Assembly: GCF_050908995.1 (NCBI RefSeq) | Contig: NC_135132.1 | Span: 2,227,001-2,291,000 of the forward strand | Length of the DNA stretch: 64,000 nt | Origin: Andrena cerasifolii | Lineage: Eukaryota; Arthropoda; Insecta; Hymenoptera; Andrenidae | Direction: 5' to 3' | Shown here: positions 34,547-44,765 of the stretch, piece by piece | Position numbering within the stretch: the stretch's first letter is position 1 | How the letters are laid out: each line of letters opens with the position of its first letter | Notes under the pieces: generated by a model | Told to the model about the DNA's origin: nothing | Databases searched by the model: none | Seen by the model: the letters and a program-made list of their open reading frames with translations, nothing else | Made by a program: the position numbers and the translations under genes

Positions 34547-35288
34547 TTAAGAGGGGGTTGCGCCTTGTTGGGCCGAAAAATAAGTAATTCTTTGTGATTT
34601 TTTTCTACAAAAAGGGTTCGACAAATTAATTTGAGGTTTGGCAGGCTGTTTTATTGTGTCTTGAACTACTGTTCTGAATTTTTGTGTGACGGTGAAAAAA
34701 AAAACATGGCAGATACAAAAAGAGCGATGAAAAATCATCGGGTGGTCCTGGCGTTGACGAAAAGTACTGTAAGGTTTATCCGAAACACAAAAAAGAAAAG
34801 AGATTCTTAATCTATATGAATGTGGCTGTCGGTGGTAGTATATTAAAATTTAATGCCGTATCTGTTACCGTTCCTTTTTTATTTAAAGCAGTTTTCCCGA
34901 TTTTGCGGCAAAACCTGTTTCAGACTCAAATCAGGACGCTTCGCCTTCTTCAAAAGACTGTCATTTTAACATTTTTTTATATTTATTAATAAACCTACTA
35001 CCACTGATAGCCACATTCATATAGATTAAGAGTCTATTTTCTTTTTTGTGTGTCGGATAAACCTTACAGTACTTTTCGTCAACGCCAGGACCACTCGATT
35101 ATTTTTCAACGCTCATTATATATCTGCCATGTTTTTTTTTCACTGTCACACAAAAATTCAGAACAATAGTTCAAGATACAATAAAGCAGCCTGCCAAACC
35201 TGAAATTAATTTGTCGAACCGTTTTTCTAGAAAAAACTCACAAAGAATTACCTATTTTTCGACCCAACAAGGCGCAAACCCTCCTTAA
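34547..35288. mobile_element. TTAA-flanked foldback element
   Basis: TTAA at 34547-34550 and 35285-35288. Inverted ends GAGGGGGTTGCGCCTTGTTG and, inward from the right, GGAGGGTTTGCGCCTTGTTG. The arms pair for about 300 bases around a spacer near 34850-34990. A short related piece (TCGGGTGGTCCTGGC) recurs near 46990. Kolobok- or piggyBac-like by target site. Confidence 0.85.
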
Positions 35289-35732
35289 GGGTCGTAAAAG
35301 TGTCCAAAGGTACCCGGCATGTTAGTGAGCGGGAGTACTCGATTGACTCGATCAAACATTTTTAAAAGGAATTTAACTAAATGTTGGAGAATCTTACAAC
35401 CTATTGAATTGTTAATACTAAAATCAATAAAACATGCAACAATACTTACACTTAATACGCAACAAGCATCGGTGAAATTCAATGGCCTCGGTAATGTCTC
35501 CTTCAGCGGGAAGAAAACACATTATAATATCTAATTCGCATGGCGTGCACACTACTAAGTAGGCTACTACTAACTTGCAATTGTTTCTGAGCTCGGGCAG
35601 ACTTGATATATTCGGTCATTTATTTGTCTACGTGGCTTACAAGTAGGGCTGCCATCTGTAAAATCATTCATCCAGGGCAGAGAGCATTAAAACCCCGGAC
35701 GTTTCCACTTGAAACCCGGACATTTTTAATTA
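35289..35732. other. Unassigned DNA
   Basis: Nothing recognised. Confidence 0.35.
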
Positions 35733-36795
35733 CACAGTTCGACAAAATTTGACTTTTTTCGGACTTGTAACATTCAATAGCTGTTTCTTATAGCTTTTCG
35801 TCCCCTGAAAACGAATCCGCAAACCGTTTGTCGCCATCACCCTCAGTTTTTGAGAAATTCGATTTTAAAAAAAAAAAATAAAAATTTTCAAATTTGAACA
35901 TCTTTTGTGTTCAAACAATAATAGTTATTCGGTTGCATGGTCTGTTAAATTATTCTATGAACCCTCGCGAACACATCGATATAAGTTATGATTGAATTAT
36001 AAGCATTTGAATATGTTTAGACAACGATCAAAGGGAAAAGGACACCCGAAATGCGCCAATTTTTGAAGATATCTTGCTATATATTTTAAAAATTAATGGT
36101 CTAGGAGAAAATTTGACTACTCCACGCGATGCAGCAGAAATTTTTCTTTCGGAAACCATCAACAGAAGTGGAAAGTCACGTTTTGTTTCCAATACAGAAG
36201 CGAAATAGTTTGGCAAAACGTGCGGCGCGGACAGTGGTAGTCACGCGCGTTAAGCGATTGTGTGACGCTGAGCGGCAGTGTATCGCGCGCCGCCGTTGAC
36301 TACCACTGTCGACGTCGCACGTTTTGCCAAACTATTTCGCTTCTGTATGGAAAACAAAACGTGACTTTCCACTTCTGTTGGTGGTTTCCGAAGGAAAAAT
36401 GTCTGCCGCGTCGCGTGGAGTAGCCAGATTTTCTCCTAGACCCTTAGTTTTGGAAATAAATTGAAAGATATCTTCAAAAATGGGTGCATTTCGGGTGTAC
36501 TTTTCTCTTTGATCGTTGTTTAAACATATTTAAATGTTCATAATGCACCAATAACTTATATCGCTGTATTCGGGAGGATTTATAGAATAATTTGACGCAA
36601 CAAGAAACCGAATAACTATTACTGTTTCCACACAAAAAATGTTCAAATTTGCATATTTGCAGTCTTTTTCAAAATCGAATTTCTCAAAAACTGAGGGTGA
36701 TGGCGACAAACGGTTTGCGGATTCGTTTTCAGCGCACAAAAATCTATAAGAAACGGCTATTGAATCTTACAGACCAAAATGGCTGTTGGACAGTG
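35733..36795. mobile_element. Long-inverted-repeat element F1, complete copy
   Basis: Ends CACAGTTCGACAAAATTT (left) and, inward from the right, CACTGTCCAACAGCCATT. The arms (~500 bases each) pair around a ~60-base GC-rich loop near 36245-36300. TA precedes the left end; the right flank is AA. Relatives are at 12820-13001 (with TA after its end) and 63450-64000 (with TA before its start), supporting TA target duplication and Tc1/mariner affinity. A 62-codon minus frame at 36028-36216 is conserved in the 63.7-kb copy. Confidence 0.85.
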
Positions 36796-38190
36796 AAATC
36801 TGAGCACTGAATCGATTTGTATACAATTGGAATTAGCAAACTTGATTTCACAACCTTTAGATCTGAACTTTTTTAATTTTTTCGAGAATTAAAGGGAATT
36901 AGCTTCTTTCATACATAAGTGATGTTTATGGGGGGGGGGGGGGGAATTTCACCACTTTTTTCTTACATACAGCTAAATCTAACGTAGAAGTACAAATAAT
37001 ACTCTTTTTTGTCGTCGACTTTTTCATGTATTTGAGGGGGGTAGGGCAGAGGAGTGACATTATAAGATTTCTGGTAAAAGGTTTTCGTCTGTCGATTCTG
37101 CTTTGGAAAGGCGACATCTACTGGCGTCAAGTGGAGAAGTAAAACGAGAATGGCGACATCTACTGGCGTCAAGTACTACCGCTACGTGACGTCTGACTCT
37201 CTCGTAAAAAAGTATCATTTTGATAACTATTAATTCAGAATGATTCTTTTATCTTTTAGAAAAACAGCTTGAAACATTAAGTAAAACGACAAATGGGTTA
37301 CAAAAAGTATAATTATTCGCTGGATCATGTTAAAACACCGGAACTGTCTAAGATAAGATAATAAGGCGAAAATATCTGCAAGGTCGTACCCATTTCGCTA
37401 GCATTCGTGTATAGAGACATGGTCGCTCAGTGTGCCTATGGGGTGAGGGGGAAGGGGAATTAGCTTCCAGACGTGACCGCGTCTGATATTCTGATATTCT
37501 GATATTGAAAGAGGGTAACAAATTTCCGACGAAAATTGGGCAAGTAACAATATAAAATAAATGAATTAACTAATACTATACATAACTAGCTAGTCTAAAC
37601 TTAACAAAATCTAGCAGTATAAGTTTTCCTGTGAATTATTGACTGTTAGGTAATCAAATTCATTAAACTTTCCTGCATAGTTAAAAATAGTCCATTCATC
37701 GAGAGAGCAAGTATGAAACAGTTTCCTTTCCCAAACGGCGAAATCGCCAAGCACTCGGTTAACCAAAGGTCAAATGAGTAAAGATTCGAATAAATTTCTG
37801 CGAACGTACGCTGGTTATTTTCGGGAAAAATAGGACGCGAGAAACTTTCAATGCCGTCAAAATCGCGTCATCGAAAAATTCGTAACAGAATCGGGGAAAT
37901 TGCGTGTGCCAAATTTGCATGTCGCCAGTGTAGCTAAACTGTTCTGCGTCCGAGGACTTGTTTTCATAAAAATTGATTGTCGAAGTCCTCCATATGCGCT
38001 TGTATTTGACGAAGGTAGGCTTATATTGTAAATATTGAAGAGAATGTACACACAAAGTACCTACGTACAATAGTTTGATATCCAAATTTATTATTTTTCT
38101 GTTTCGAAAATGGAACCTTGGGCAAAAGAGATTTGTTCGAAATTATCCATTTATTTTTACACAAATTACGTAATTGTCAGTGTTCGATGC
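36796..38190. other. Unassigned DNA with homopolymer and short duplication
   Basis: Holds a run of about 15 G near 36930, a 23-base phrase (GGCGACATCTACTGGCGTCA + AGT) repeated at about 37111 and 37151, and a (TCTGATAT)n patch near 37480. Open minus frames near 36926-37172 and 37759-38085 show no known domain. Confidence 0.35.
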
Positions 38191-39010
38191 ACTATATATA
38201 TATATACTAGTTTTTTAGCCTGTCTTCGCCAGGCATTACTATCCTATATAATAAGGCACCTAAGATAACCACAATTTTTGTTGGAAATCCCCCTAGAAAC
38301 AATTTTCGCTGCGAAATACGAAATTTTACAACTTTTGGGTACCAGAAGGGTAGGTGTCTAATTAGTCTGCTGAAGGGAATCTGGAGGGGCCTAAGTCACA
38401 TACAGTGAGTAAAAAAAGTTTTTGGACGGTTTTTGAAATCGCATAACTTTTCTGGAATTGGTCCAAACGACATGAGTTTTTTTTTAGAAGCTAGAAGGAT
38501 TAGTTTGCTAAGTGACGTGTTTCGCTGTTTTGAAAAAAAAATGCATTTGTTCCAAATAGAAAAAAAATTGTAAAGGTCGTTTTTTTAAGAATAAGGTCGA
38601 AAATCGCGAAATTCCCGAAATCAGCGATTTTCGACCTTATTCTGCGATCTTTAAGCGTTTATAGCTCGGAGCAACGTTAACCGATTTTGATGCAATTTTA
38701 GGTACATATGTAACTTACTTCAATCTACAAACGGGTTTTTTGAATTTTCATTACAGGCTCACAAAAAAAAGTTAAAAAAACGACCTTTACAATTTTTTTT
38801 TTCTATTCCGACCAAATGCATTTTTTTCAAAACGGCGAAACACGTCACTTAGCAAACTAATCCTTCTAGCTTCTAAAAAAAACTCATGTCGTTTGGACCA
38901 ATTCTAAAAAAGTTATGCGATTTCAAAAACCGTCCAAATACTTTTTTTACTCACTGTACATGCCCAGACTCCCCTTGAGCCCCCCCCCCTCTAGAAACGA
39001 AATAATTCTC
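38191..39010. repeat. Dispersed repeat interrupted by a Tc1-type MITE
   Basis: The flanks of the MITE at 38403-38956 read as one continuous repeat: a (TA)n-ACTAG-(T)n start, GCCTGTCTTCGCCAGGC, CCCTAGAAACAATTTTCG, then after the MITE CTCTAGAAACGAAATAATTC. It resembles degraded non-LTR or satellite-like insect repeats. Class not determined. Confidence 0.4.
38403..38956. mobile_element. Tc1-type MITE family T2, copy 1
   Basis: TA at 38401-38402 and 38957-38958. Inverted ends CAGTGAGTAAAAAAAGTTTT and, inward from the right, CAGTGAGTAAAAAAAGTATT. The arms pair for about 200 bases (ATCGCATAACTTTT and so on). It is 554 bases and non-autonomous. Copy 2 is at 43761-44289. Confidence 0.9.
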
Positions 39011-39029
39011 GATATTATTACAACAACTA

Positions 39030-39127
39030 ATGTGTGACAAAGCCCCCGAATTCAAGAAATTTGTGGAGCATATTCACTCTTACAACACCGCTTTATCGTT
39101 TGCCTCCATTAGAGCTCAAATAAAGGA
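39030..39127 (+). pseudogene. Helitron-like fragment
   Basis: The plus frame reads MCDKAPEFKKFVEHIHSYNT then ALSFASIRAQIKD. The order P-FK-(F/L)---I--YN-ALSF-S(I/M)-A-I is typical of the segment just before the Rep-like domain of insect Helitron helicase proteins, rolling-circle transposons. The frame continues to 39545, but the later residues do not fit the family, so the fragment ends near 39127. Helicase and Rep motifs are absent. Confidence 0.5.
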
Positions 39128-40154
39128 CGCATTTCGACTCTGCGTTGAGCGCGCGTTTGTACATCCTCACTTCTTGGAATCCTTCGGTGGAGAGGGAGAG
39201 AACTTAGTGAGGGAGCGAAAGAGGACGAAAGATTCGACACGAAGTTACCGTCGGCTACGAAAGAGAGAAAGCATGATACTTCGTCTCGTTTCGTCTTTCA
39301 GCTCGTGCTCGAGCTCGACCCGCTTGCGGGCCTACATACAATGCAGTAGCGGCTACTACGTTGTACATAACACCTGTTTTAAGCCACAGGGACTACCCAT
39401 TATCGAATTTTCCAGGTGTTGGATTTTTTGCGGCATCTTTGGGTGCCGAGGAAACGTCATGCCGAATCTGAACCTTGTAGGTCATCGGGAATTACGAAAG
39501 AAAGCCTCTGGAAAGGTTTTGCTAACAAACGAACATCCTCCTTAAGCGTCTTATTATATAGGAGGATAGTGTTACCACTTAAAATGCTAAATAATACATT
39601 GTGGGACATTTGTTGATAAATTAGGAGATTACGTTAAACGACTAATGGACAAGAAGTGCATACATACACATAATAAAAGCATCTTGACAAGTAGTAACAA
39701 TAACTAGTATAGTATATTGATAAATTTATAGTGCCTGTAACGAGTCAAATCTAATGGCACATGGAAGCTAACTTGCCATTTAGAAAATCTAGTTTATGTA
39801 CAAGTGCCAATGTTAGCTGTAACTAAAGTGACCAGACGTCCCGCATTTGAGTCCTTTGTCCCGCACTGAAAAGTGTCCCGCAAAGTGTCGCGGATTGGAC
39901 ATGTAACCTTTTACATTTTCGCATTGGCATAAAGTTACTGTTTCCTCTACTTTTTTTGTTGTGAAAAAAATATATATTTTTAATTTCGTTTCAATGTATC
40001 ATCTTATAATCACAAGTATGTATTTTTAAATATATTGTAAATGCTTTAATAAACTACGGAAAAGATCTCCTCACGCATCTGTTAACCTTTATTTATTTAT
40101 TTTTTACTTTTTTTTATTTTATACTTTTTTTCATTTTTTACCTTTTTTTAAATA
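39128..40154. other. Unassigned DNA
   Basis: A moderately GC-rich part (39150-39545) is followed by AT-rich DNA. The open frame extending the Helitron fragment has no recognisable domain. Poly-T tracts lie at 40090-40150. Confidence 0.35.
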
Positions 40155-40310
40155 AAACCTTGTATTGCCATCACACCCACGCACGCCTACAAAGAATCAA
40201 GACAATAGGACTGGTGGAAGTGGGTGAAAATTGAAAAATTGGGTTGCCAGATTTGAATCATACACCAAACATACAGAGGATCGAAGCTAATATAAATCGT
40301 TTAAAAAGTA
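40155..40310 (+). repeat. Dispersed repeat R1, copy 2
   Basis: Matches 32245-32410: ACGCCTACAAAG, GGAAGTGGGTGAAA and CAGAGGATCGAAGCT in the same order. Confidence 0.5.
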
Positions 40311-41368
40311 TAGTCATGGTCGAGAAAAAAACAAGTTATAGTGCAGCTTATACGCAGCAAACCGTAAGAATTTGAGCTGAACCCATTCTAAAATAATTTT
40401 CTTACAATCACATCTATTGATCGCCACGATAAATTAATTCTTTGAAGATTTTAGTCCTTTTAACCATGTCTATCTACTTTTAGTCTCTTTAGTTTGCTTT
40501 TCAAGGATGCACGTGTTAACTATCACATCCTCAAGGATGAAATTTGTAGAAAAACAGGCGAAGTTGGTTGATAACTTACAAATATAAGGAATTATTTTAT
40601 TCATCAAAGTACGCACCCATATTGTCTATACCCTTTTGCTATTTAAGCGGCAGGTTGTTCAGGCCGGTGGTGTAAAACCCTGGCGGACGAGAGTCAATGA
40701 ATTCCTGGGAGGCCAGTTTTACAGCATTGTCGGAAATAAATTGTTTTCCTATTAAAAAGTTGTCCAAATTGCCGAAGAAGTGGTAGTCAGTGGGGGCTAG
40801 GTCTGGTGAGTATGGATGATGATGAAGAAGTTCCAGCTCCAATTCCTGTAGTTGTGCCACAGTCATTTTTGCAGTGTGTGGCCTAACGTTATCGTGCAAT
40901 AAGATAGGAGTCGATCTGTTGACCAATCTAGGCTGTTTTTCTTTAAGTTGGGCCGGGTTTCATGAACTCATAATGGATTACACCTGCGCTAGACCACCAA
41001 ACAGTCACCATCAGCTTCTTTTGACGAATATTGCGCTTTGGAGTGTGTTTTGGTAATTCATCCTTGTCCAACCACTGTGCTGAACGTTTGCGACTGTCAT
41101 ATTGGATCCATTTCCCATCACAAGTGACAATTCGATTAAAAAATGGATCAGATTTGTGAGGAGAAAGCAACATCAAGCAAGCTTCCAAACGCTTTTGTTT
41201 CTGTTTTTCACTCAGTTCATATGGAACCCACTTATCCAGCTTTTTCACTTTACCGATTTGAGCTAAATGCGTTAATATTGTTTGTTTGCTGGCACCAAAC
41301 TTCAACGATAATTCATAGGCACTCTGAGATGGGTCAGACTCAACGGTGACCTTGAGTTCGTCATTATT

Positions 41369-41631
41369 TGTGGAGTTGTTTTTTCTTATCTTTAATATAA
41401 GTCTCGTTGTTTGTACGGTAGATGGCAGCTGCCACTCCCAGCTTACATTCCATGCTTAGAACGCCATCTTGTATTTATATTTTTTGGGGTTATGTACTTC
41501 CTGTTCGGACCTCGTGGTTGAAAAGGGTGCATTCAGAGACGCACGTGTATTTTTCAGTATTAATATATATCATCACTGTTTCTAATAAACAAACAATCAA
41601 TTTGTGTTTGGGTGTTTTATTTTTTCCTCCA
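41369..41631. mobile_element. MITE (263 bases) inside the mariner gene
   Basis: The flanks carry the 7-base duplication CATTATT (41362-41368 and 41632-41638). Removing the insert and one copy rejoins the mariner frame exactly (KVNN|DELK). The ends are only weakly inverted (TGTGGAG and, inward from the right, TGGAGG). With one mismatch the duplication could be 8 bases (TCATTATT/ACATTATT), as for hAT. Class uncertain; the insertion itself is clear. Confidence 0.85.
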
Positions 41632-41786
41632 CATTATTGACCTTTGATTCTGGGCGACCGCGCGGCTCATTTGTGAGGTCAAAGTTACCTCTACGAAATT
41701 TGGCGAACCAATTTGATACTGTCTGCTCTGTAGTAACGCTAGAGCCAAATACACTATTAATGTTTCGCGCGGTCTGCGATGCCTTA

Positions 41787-42209
41787 CAAGGAGAGTATTT
41801 TAGGTGTCCGCCTCCGATCATTTTGATTTTTGGATATGTCATAGAGGACCGAAAAATAAGAAATACGTGTTTTTTTATTTTTCCCCGTTTTCATATTTGG
41901 GGGGTGAAAACTGCGTTCAAAGTTAGGGTTGAAAAATCATTTTTGTGGAATATCTCGAGAACTATTAGAGATAGGGGAATAGTGTCAATGGACGAATTTT
42001 GTGTCTTTGAATGCGAAATATGACTGACTCGCCAGATTTTCAAAAATCCACAAAAATGATTTTTCACCCCTAACTTTGAACGCAGTTTTCACCCTCCAAA
42101 TATGAAAACGGGGAAAAATAAAAAAACACGTATTTTTTATTTTTCGGTCCTCTATAACATATCCAAAAATCAAAATGATCGGAGGCGGACACCTAAAATG
42201 CTCTTCTTG
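41787..42209. mobile_element. Foldback MITE with CAAG ends inside the mariner gene
   Basis: TTA at 41784-41786 and 42210-42212. Arms of about 170 bases run from CAAGGAGAGTATTTTAGGTG (left) and, inward from the right, CAAGAAGAGCATTTTAGGTG. Excision with one TTA restores the mariner frame (GT|K-ASQTARN). The CAAGRRGAG terminus and TTA/TAA duplication also mark the larger element at 26004-27502, so both may depend on the same transposase type. Confidence 0.9.
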
Positions 42210-42358
42210 TTAGTTCCGCGTAGGAACTCATACTTCATAATAGTGCGAATTTCCGACCGTTCCATTTCCAACAAAATTAATTTTCAAAAAAGTTTTTAAT
42301 ATTTTGTAGTGCTTACAATGATTTCTTTAAACAGGCGAGGTATGTAACTTTCTAACAA

Positions 42359-42944
42359 AAAAAAACAGAACGGTAAAATGTTGCGTATATTATATTTATT
42401 AAGAACAGGATAAAGCAAATTGTAGAATCTTAATTATAATATCTTGTACAGAATATCAGACGCCATGTATATCACACAAAGGAAAAACTGAGACTGGTAC
42501 ATAACGAAAAAGACCATTGACTCTGGAAATAAAAGATGTGACATAACCTAACAGAACGGAAATAAAACGAAACTGGCGCCACCTGGTATACTCAATGTTA
42601 CTGACCATAAACTAAAATTACTAGATGATGAACAAAGCTATTTACAACATAAAATATTAAGCCAATGTCAAATAATAAGCTGTAAAGTTAGCAATATTCT
42701 TAGCTACAAATTTCATCCTTGCCAACCTAATAGTATCGATATAAACAGCATTAATCAAAGTTGAAATTTCGATACTGTATGAAACGCTGCTCTACCCTTG
42801 AACCTTGTTGTTTGAGGAAAACGTAGTCGATTCTTGAAATTGTATCGTGGAAAATACACGAAGCAGTTCTGAGAGATTCGAGGAAAAATACACTGTTTAC
42901 GACGGAACACGTCCCACGGTGCGACGTCGAGGACGTCCAACGAA
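42359..42944 (-). other. 3' flank of the unknown gene; unassigned DNA
   Basis: It lies downstream of the stop codon of the terminal exon and may hold its 3' UTR. No clear element. The minus 61-codon frame at 42755-42940 is not continuous with the exon. Confidence 0.35.
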
Positions 42945-43181
42945 TTACCGATCGCTGGCCGTGTATTTCTGACTCCAGTTGTATAACAATTTCATAAGAT
43001 CAACCTTGCATCCTGCATACAGAATTTCGTGCACTGTAAAATCGCCCCAGAACTCGTGTGCCATTTTGAACAGCACCTGGTTAAAATATTCATGTTCTGG
43101 GTGGTACGTTCCCAAAGAGGATGATTCTTTTATGAAAAGTCGAAGGTACGGAATAAATGTTTCGCACCGCAGCGTCTGTTT
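42945..43181 (-). CDS. Terminal exon of an unrecognised protein-coding gene
   Basis: On the minus strand a pyrimidine-rich acceptor (CCTTTTTTTAG) precedes 78 codons and a TAA at 42945-42947. The TAG of the acceptor is itself in frame, so the reading must be spliced to an upstream exon in phase 0. Residues read KQTLRCETFIPYLRLFIKES, then SSLGTYHPEHEYFNQVLFKM, AHEFWGDFTVHEILYAGCKV and DLMKLLYNWSQKYTASDR. Composition is that of a folded helical protein rich in aromatic and charged residues, unlike the repeat-derived frames around it. No upstream exon was identified at higher coordinates. I do not recognise the family. If the FERM-type gene spans this region, this gene would be nested in its intron on the opposite strand. 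Confidence 0.65.
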   Translation of the reverse strand, partial: KQTLRCETFIPYLRLFIKESSSLGTYHPEHEYFNQVLFKMAHEFWGDFTVHEILYAGCKVDLMKLLYNWSQKYTASDR

Positions 43182-43309
43182 CTAAAAAAAGGTTTTATTG
43201 AAATCATTCGGCACACGTGTGTGCTCCAAAATTACTGCAGCGTACCTAGTTAGTGTCTATATTTTGAAAAATAGTTTTAATGTTAAAGGTACCTGCAGAG
43301 TTTCAAGGA
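43182..43309 (-). other. Intron of the unknown gene (3' end)
   Basis: Contains the polypyrimidine tract and acceptor at 43182-43191, read on the minus strand. Confidence 0.45.
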
Positions 43310-43751
43310 TTAGCCCTTCGTTGACACACTGGGTGCGAGCCACCCATAAACTGATTTTGAAGCTGTGTATCTTCTATGTGCAAAATAAATACCTTTTCTC
43401 CAAAGCCGACTTATAAACCATTTTTTTTCTCAAAATATTGTATCTGAACAACAATTCTGTAGATTCTTAGCTTCGAATATTGAAATTTGTAAAAGTTACA
43501 ATGCTTTGAAGATTTTCTTCACTTTTCTCGACATGTAGTAATCTAGAATTTTTCCACAAAAACTGCGGTAAAATTTCAAAAAAAAAATTATTGGAATATA
43601 TTCTAGAGACCTTGAAAATGACCCATGATTTTTTTCATAACGATTGGACTCTTTGGATGGGAATGGCAGTGGTTGAAAAATTGCTCTGGGTGTGAGCCAC
43701 CCAGGTATGTCAAAGTTGTTCGAAAAAAGAGGTGTGTCAACGATGGGTTAG
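43310..43751. mobile_element. TTAA-type MITE with TCGTTGACACAC ends
   Basis: Left TTAGCCCTTCGTTGACACAC and, inward from the right, CTAACCCATCGTTGACACAC. Both outer tetramers are one base off TTAA. GAGCCACCCA occurs near both ends. A right-end copy with intact TTAA (GTGTGTCAACGAAGGGTTAA) is at 45735-45843, confirming TTAA as target and CCCTTCG... as a piggyBac-style terminus. Confidence 0.75.
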
Positions 43752-43760
43752 TAATATATA

Positions 43761-44289
43761 CAGTGACTCGCATTAATATTCGTACACTTTTTAAAATCGC
43801 ATAACTTTTTTAGAATTCGTCCAAACGACTTGAGTTTTTTTTTAGAAGTTAGAAAGATTAGTTTGCTAAATGACGTATTTGGTCGTTTTGAAAAAAAATG
43901 TATTTGGTCGGAATAGCGAAAAAAATAGTAAAGGTCGATTTTTAAACTTTTTTGTGAGCTTGTAATAAAAATTAAAAAAAACCGTTTGTAGATTGCAGTA
44001 AATTTCATGAAAATCGGTTAACGTTGCTCCGAGCTACAAACGTTTAAAGATCGCAGAATAAGGTCGAGAATAGCGAAAATTCCCGAAATCAGCGATTCTT
44101 AAAGTTTAAAAATCGACCTTTACTATTTTTTTCGCTATTCCAACCAAATACATTTTTTTTCAAAACGACGAAACGCGTCAGTTAGCAAACTAATCCTTCT
44201 AGCTTCTAAAAAATACTCAAGTCGTTTGGACCAATTCTAAAAAAGTTATGCGATTTTAAAAAGTGTCCGAATATTAATGCGAGTCACTG
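43761..44289. mobile_element. Tc1-type MITE family T2, copy 2
   Basis: TA at 43759-43760 and 44290-44291. Inverted ends CAGTGACTCGCATTAATATT and, inward from the right, the same 20 bases, then TCG(T/G)ACACTTTTTAAAATCGC. It shares its interior with copy 1 at 38403-38956, including CTCGGAGCAACGTTAACCGA and TCTACAAACGG. The terminal 20 bases differ from copy 1 while the interior is similar. Confidence 0.9.
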
Positions 44290-44291
44290 TA

Positions 44292-44763
44292 ACTCATATA
44301 TAGTAAGTAACGATAATTTAGTTTGCAGAGTTTACCTACTTGTGTATGCAGTACCATTTCTAACGATTGTTACATTTATCCTTCGAACGCGGGGTAATCC
44401 AACTGGAAAGTGATTGTTAGTATGTGCACAATGAAATTAACAGACACAAACATGCACCTAAAAAGTAATAATAACAATAACGACTATTATCAACACATGC
44501 ATGATTGTGAGGTAGTTCCTCAACACGCACCAGGGAACAGACTGACAGTTCACATTACTACTGCAACTAATAACCAGACGCAGTAAGCATGAAAGGAAAG
44601 CCAAGATAATAAACAATGGTACGTCTTTATTACAGACACTTGCACATAAAATACGAATGAAAAGGAAGAAAATCACAAGAAACATTGTCACAACTGTGGT
44701 GTCAAAGACGAGATTTGAGTAAAAAGCTGAACAACGTACAATTGAAAATTTCATAATAGTAGG
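44292..44763. other. Unassigned DNA
   Basis: The 98-codon minus frame at 44458-44754 is hydrophobic, but has no splice support or recognisable domain. Confidence 0.35.
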
Positions 44764-44765
44764 TA

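Larger units (their letters stand above)
40597..42265 (-). pseudogene. Mariner transposase pseudogene (DD34D)
   Basis: The ATG at 42263-42265 starts MERSEIRTIMKYEFLRGT; the frame is then cut by a foldback insertion (41787-42209) and resumes KASQTARNINSVFG, TVSNWFAKFRRGNFDLTNEP and RGRPESKVNN. A second insertion (41369-41631) follows, then DELKVTVESDPSQSAYELS, WVPYELSEKQ, and catalytic region VTCDGKW (first D), LLHDNVRPH (second D) and SPDLAPTDYHFF (third D, 34 residues after the second). Further damage: a deletion of roughly 15 codons with frameshift at about 40946 (after MKPGP), and an in-frame TAG at about 40646 where the family has a tryptophan (LP-(R)WQK). Mariner enzymes cut and paste DNA at TA sites. 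This copy cannot make a working enzyme. It belongs to a mariner subfamily with WVP(Y/H)EL and LVNRS motifs. Confidence 0.92.
40564..42358 (-). mobile_element. Mariner element with two nested insertions
   Basis: The element is in minus orientation. Its 3' terminus at about 40564-40590 (TTGGTTGATAACTTACAAAT) is mariner-like; the 5' terminus near 42341-42358 is degenerate, so the boundaries are approximate. The transposase frame is at 40597-42265. A 263-base MITE (41369-41631) and a 423-base foldback (41787-42209) interrupt it. Confidence 0.8.

Noticed and set aside
39128..39545. Extension of the Helitron-like frame to 171 codons
   Set aside because: Residues after about 39127 do not fit Helitron proteins; the frame is probably open by chance into other DNA.
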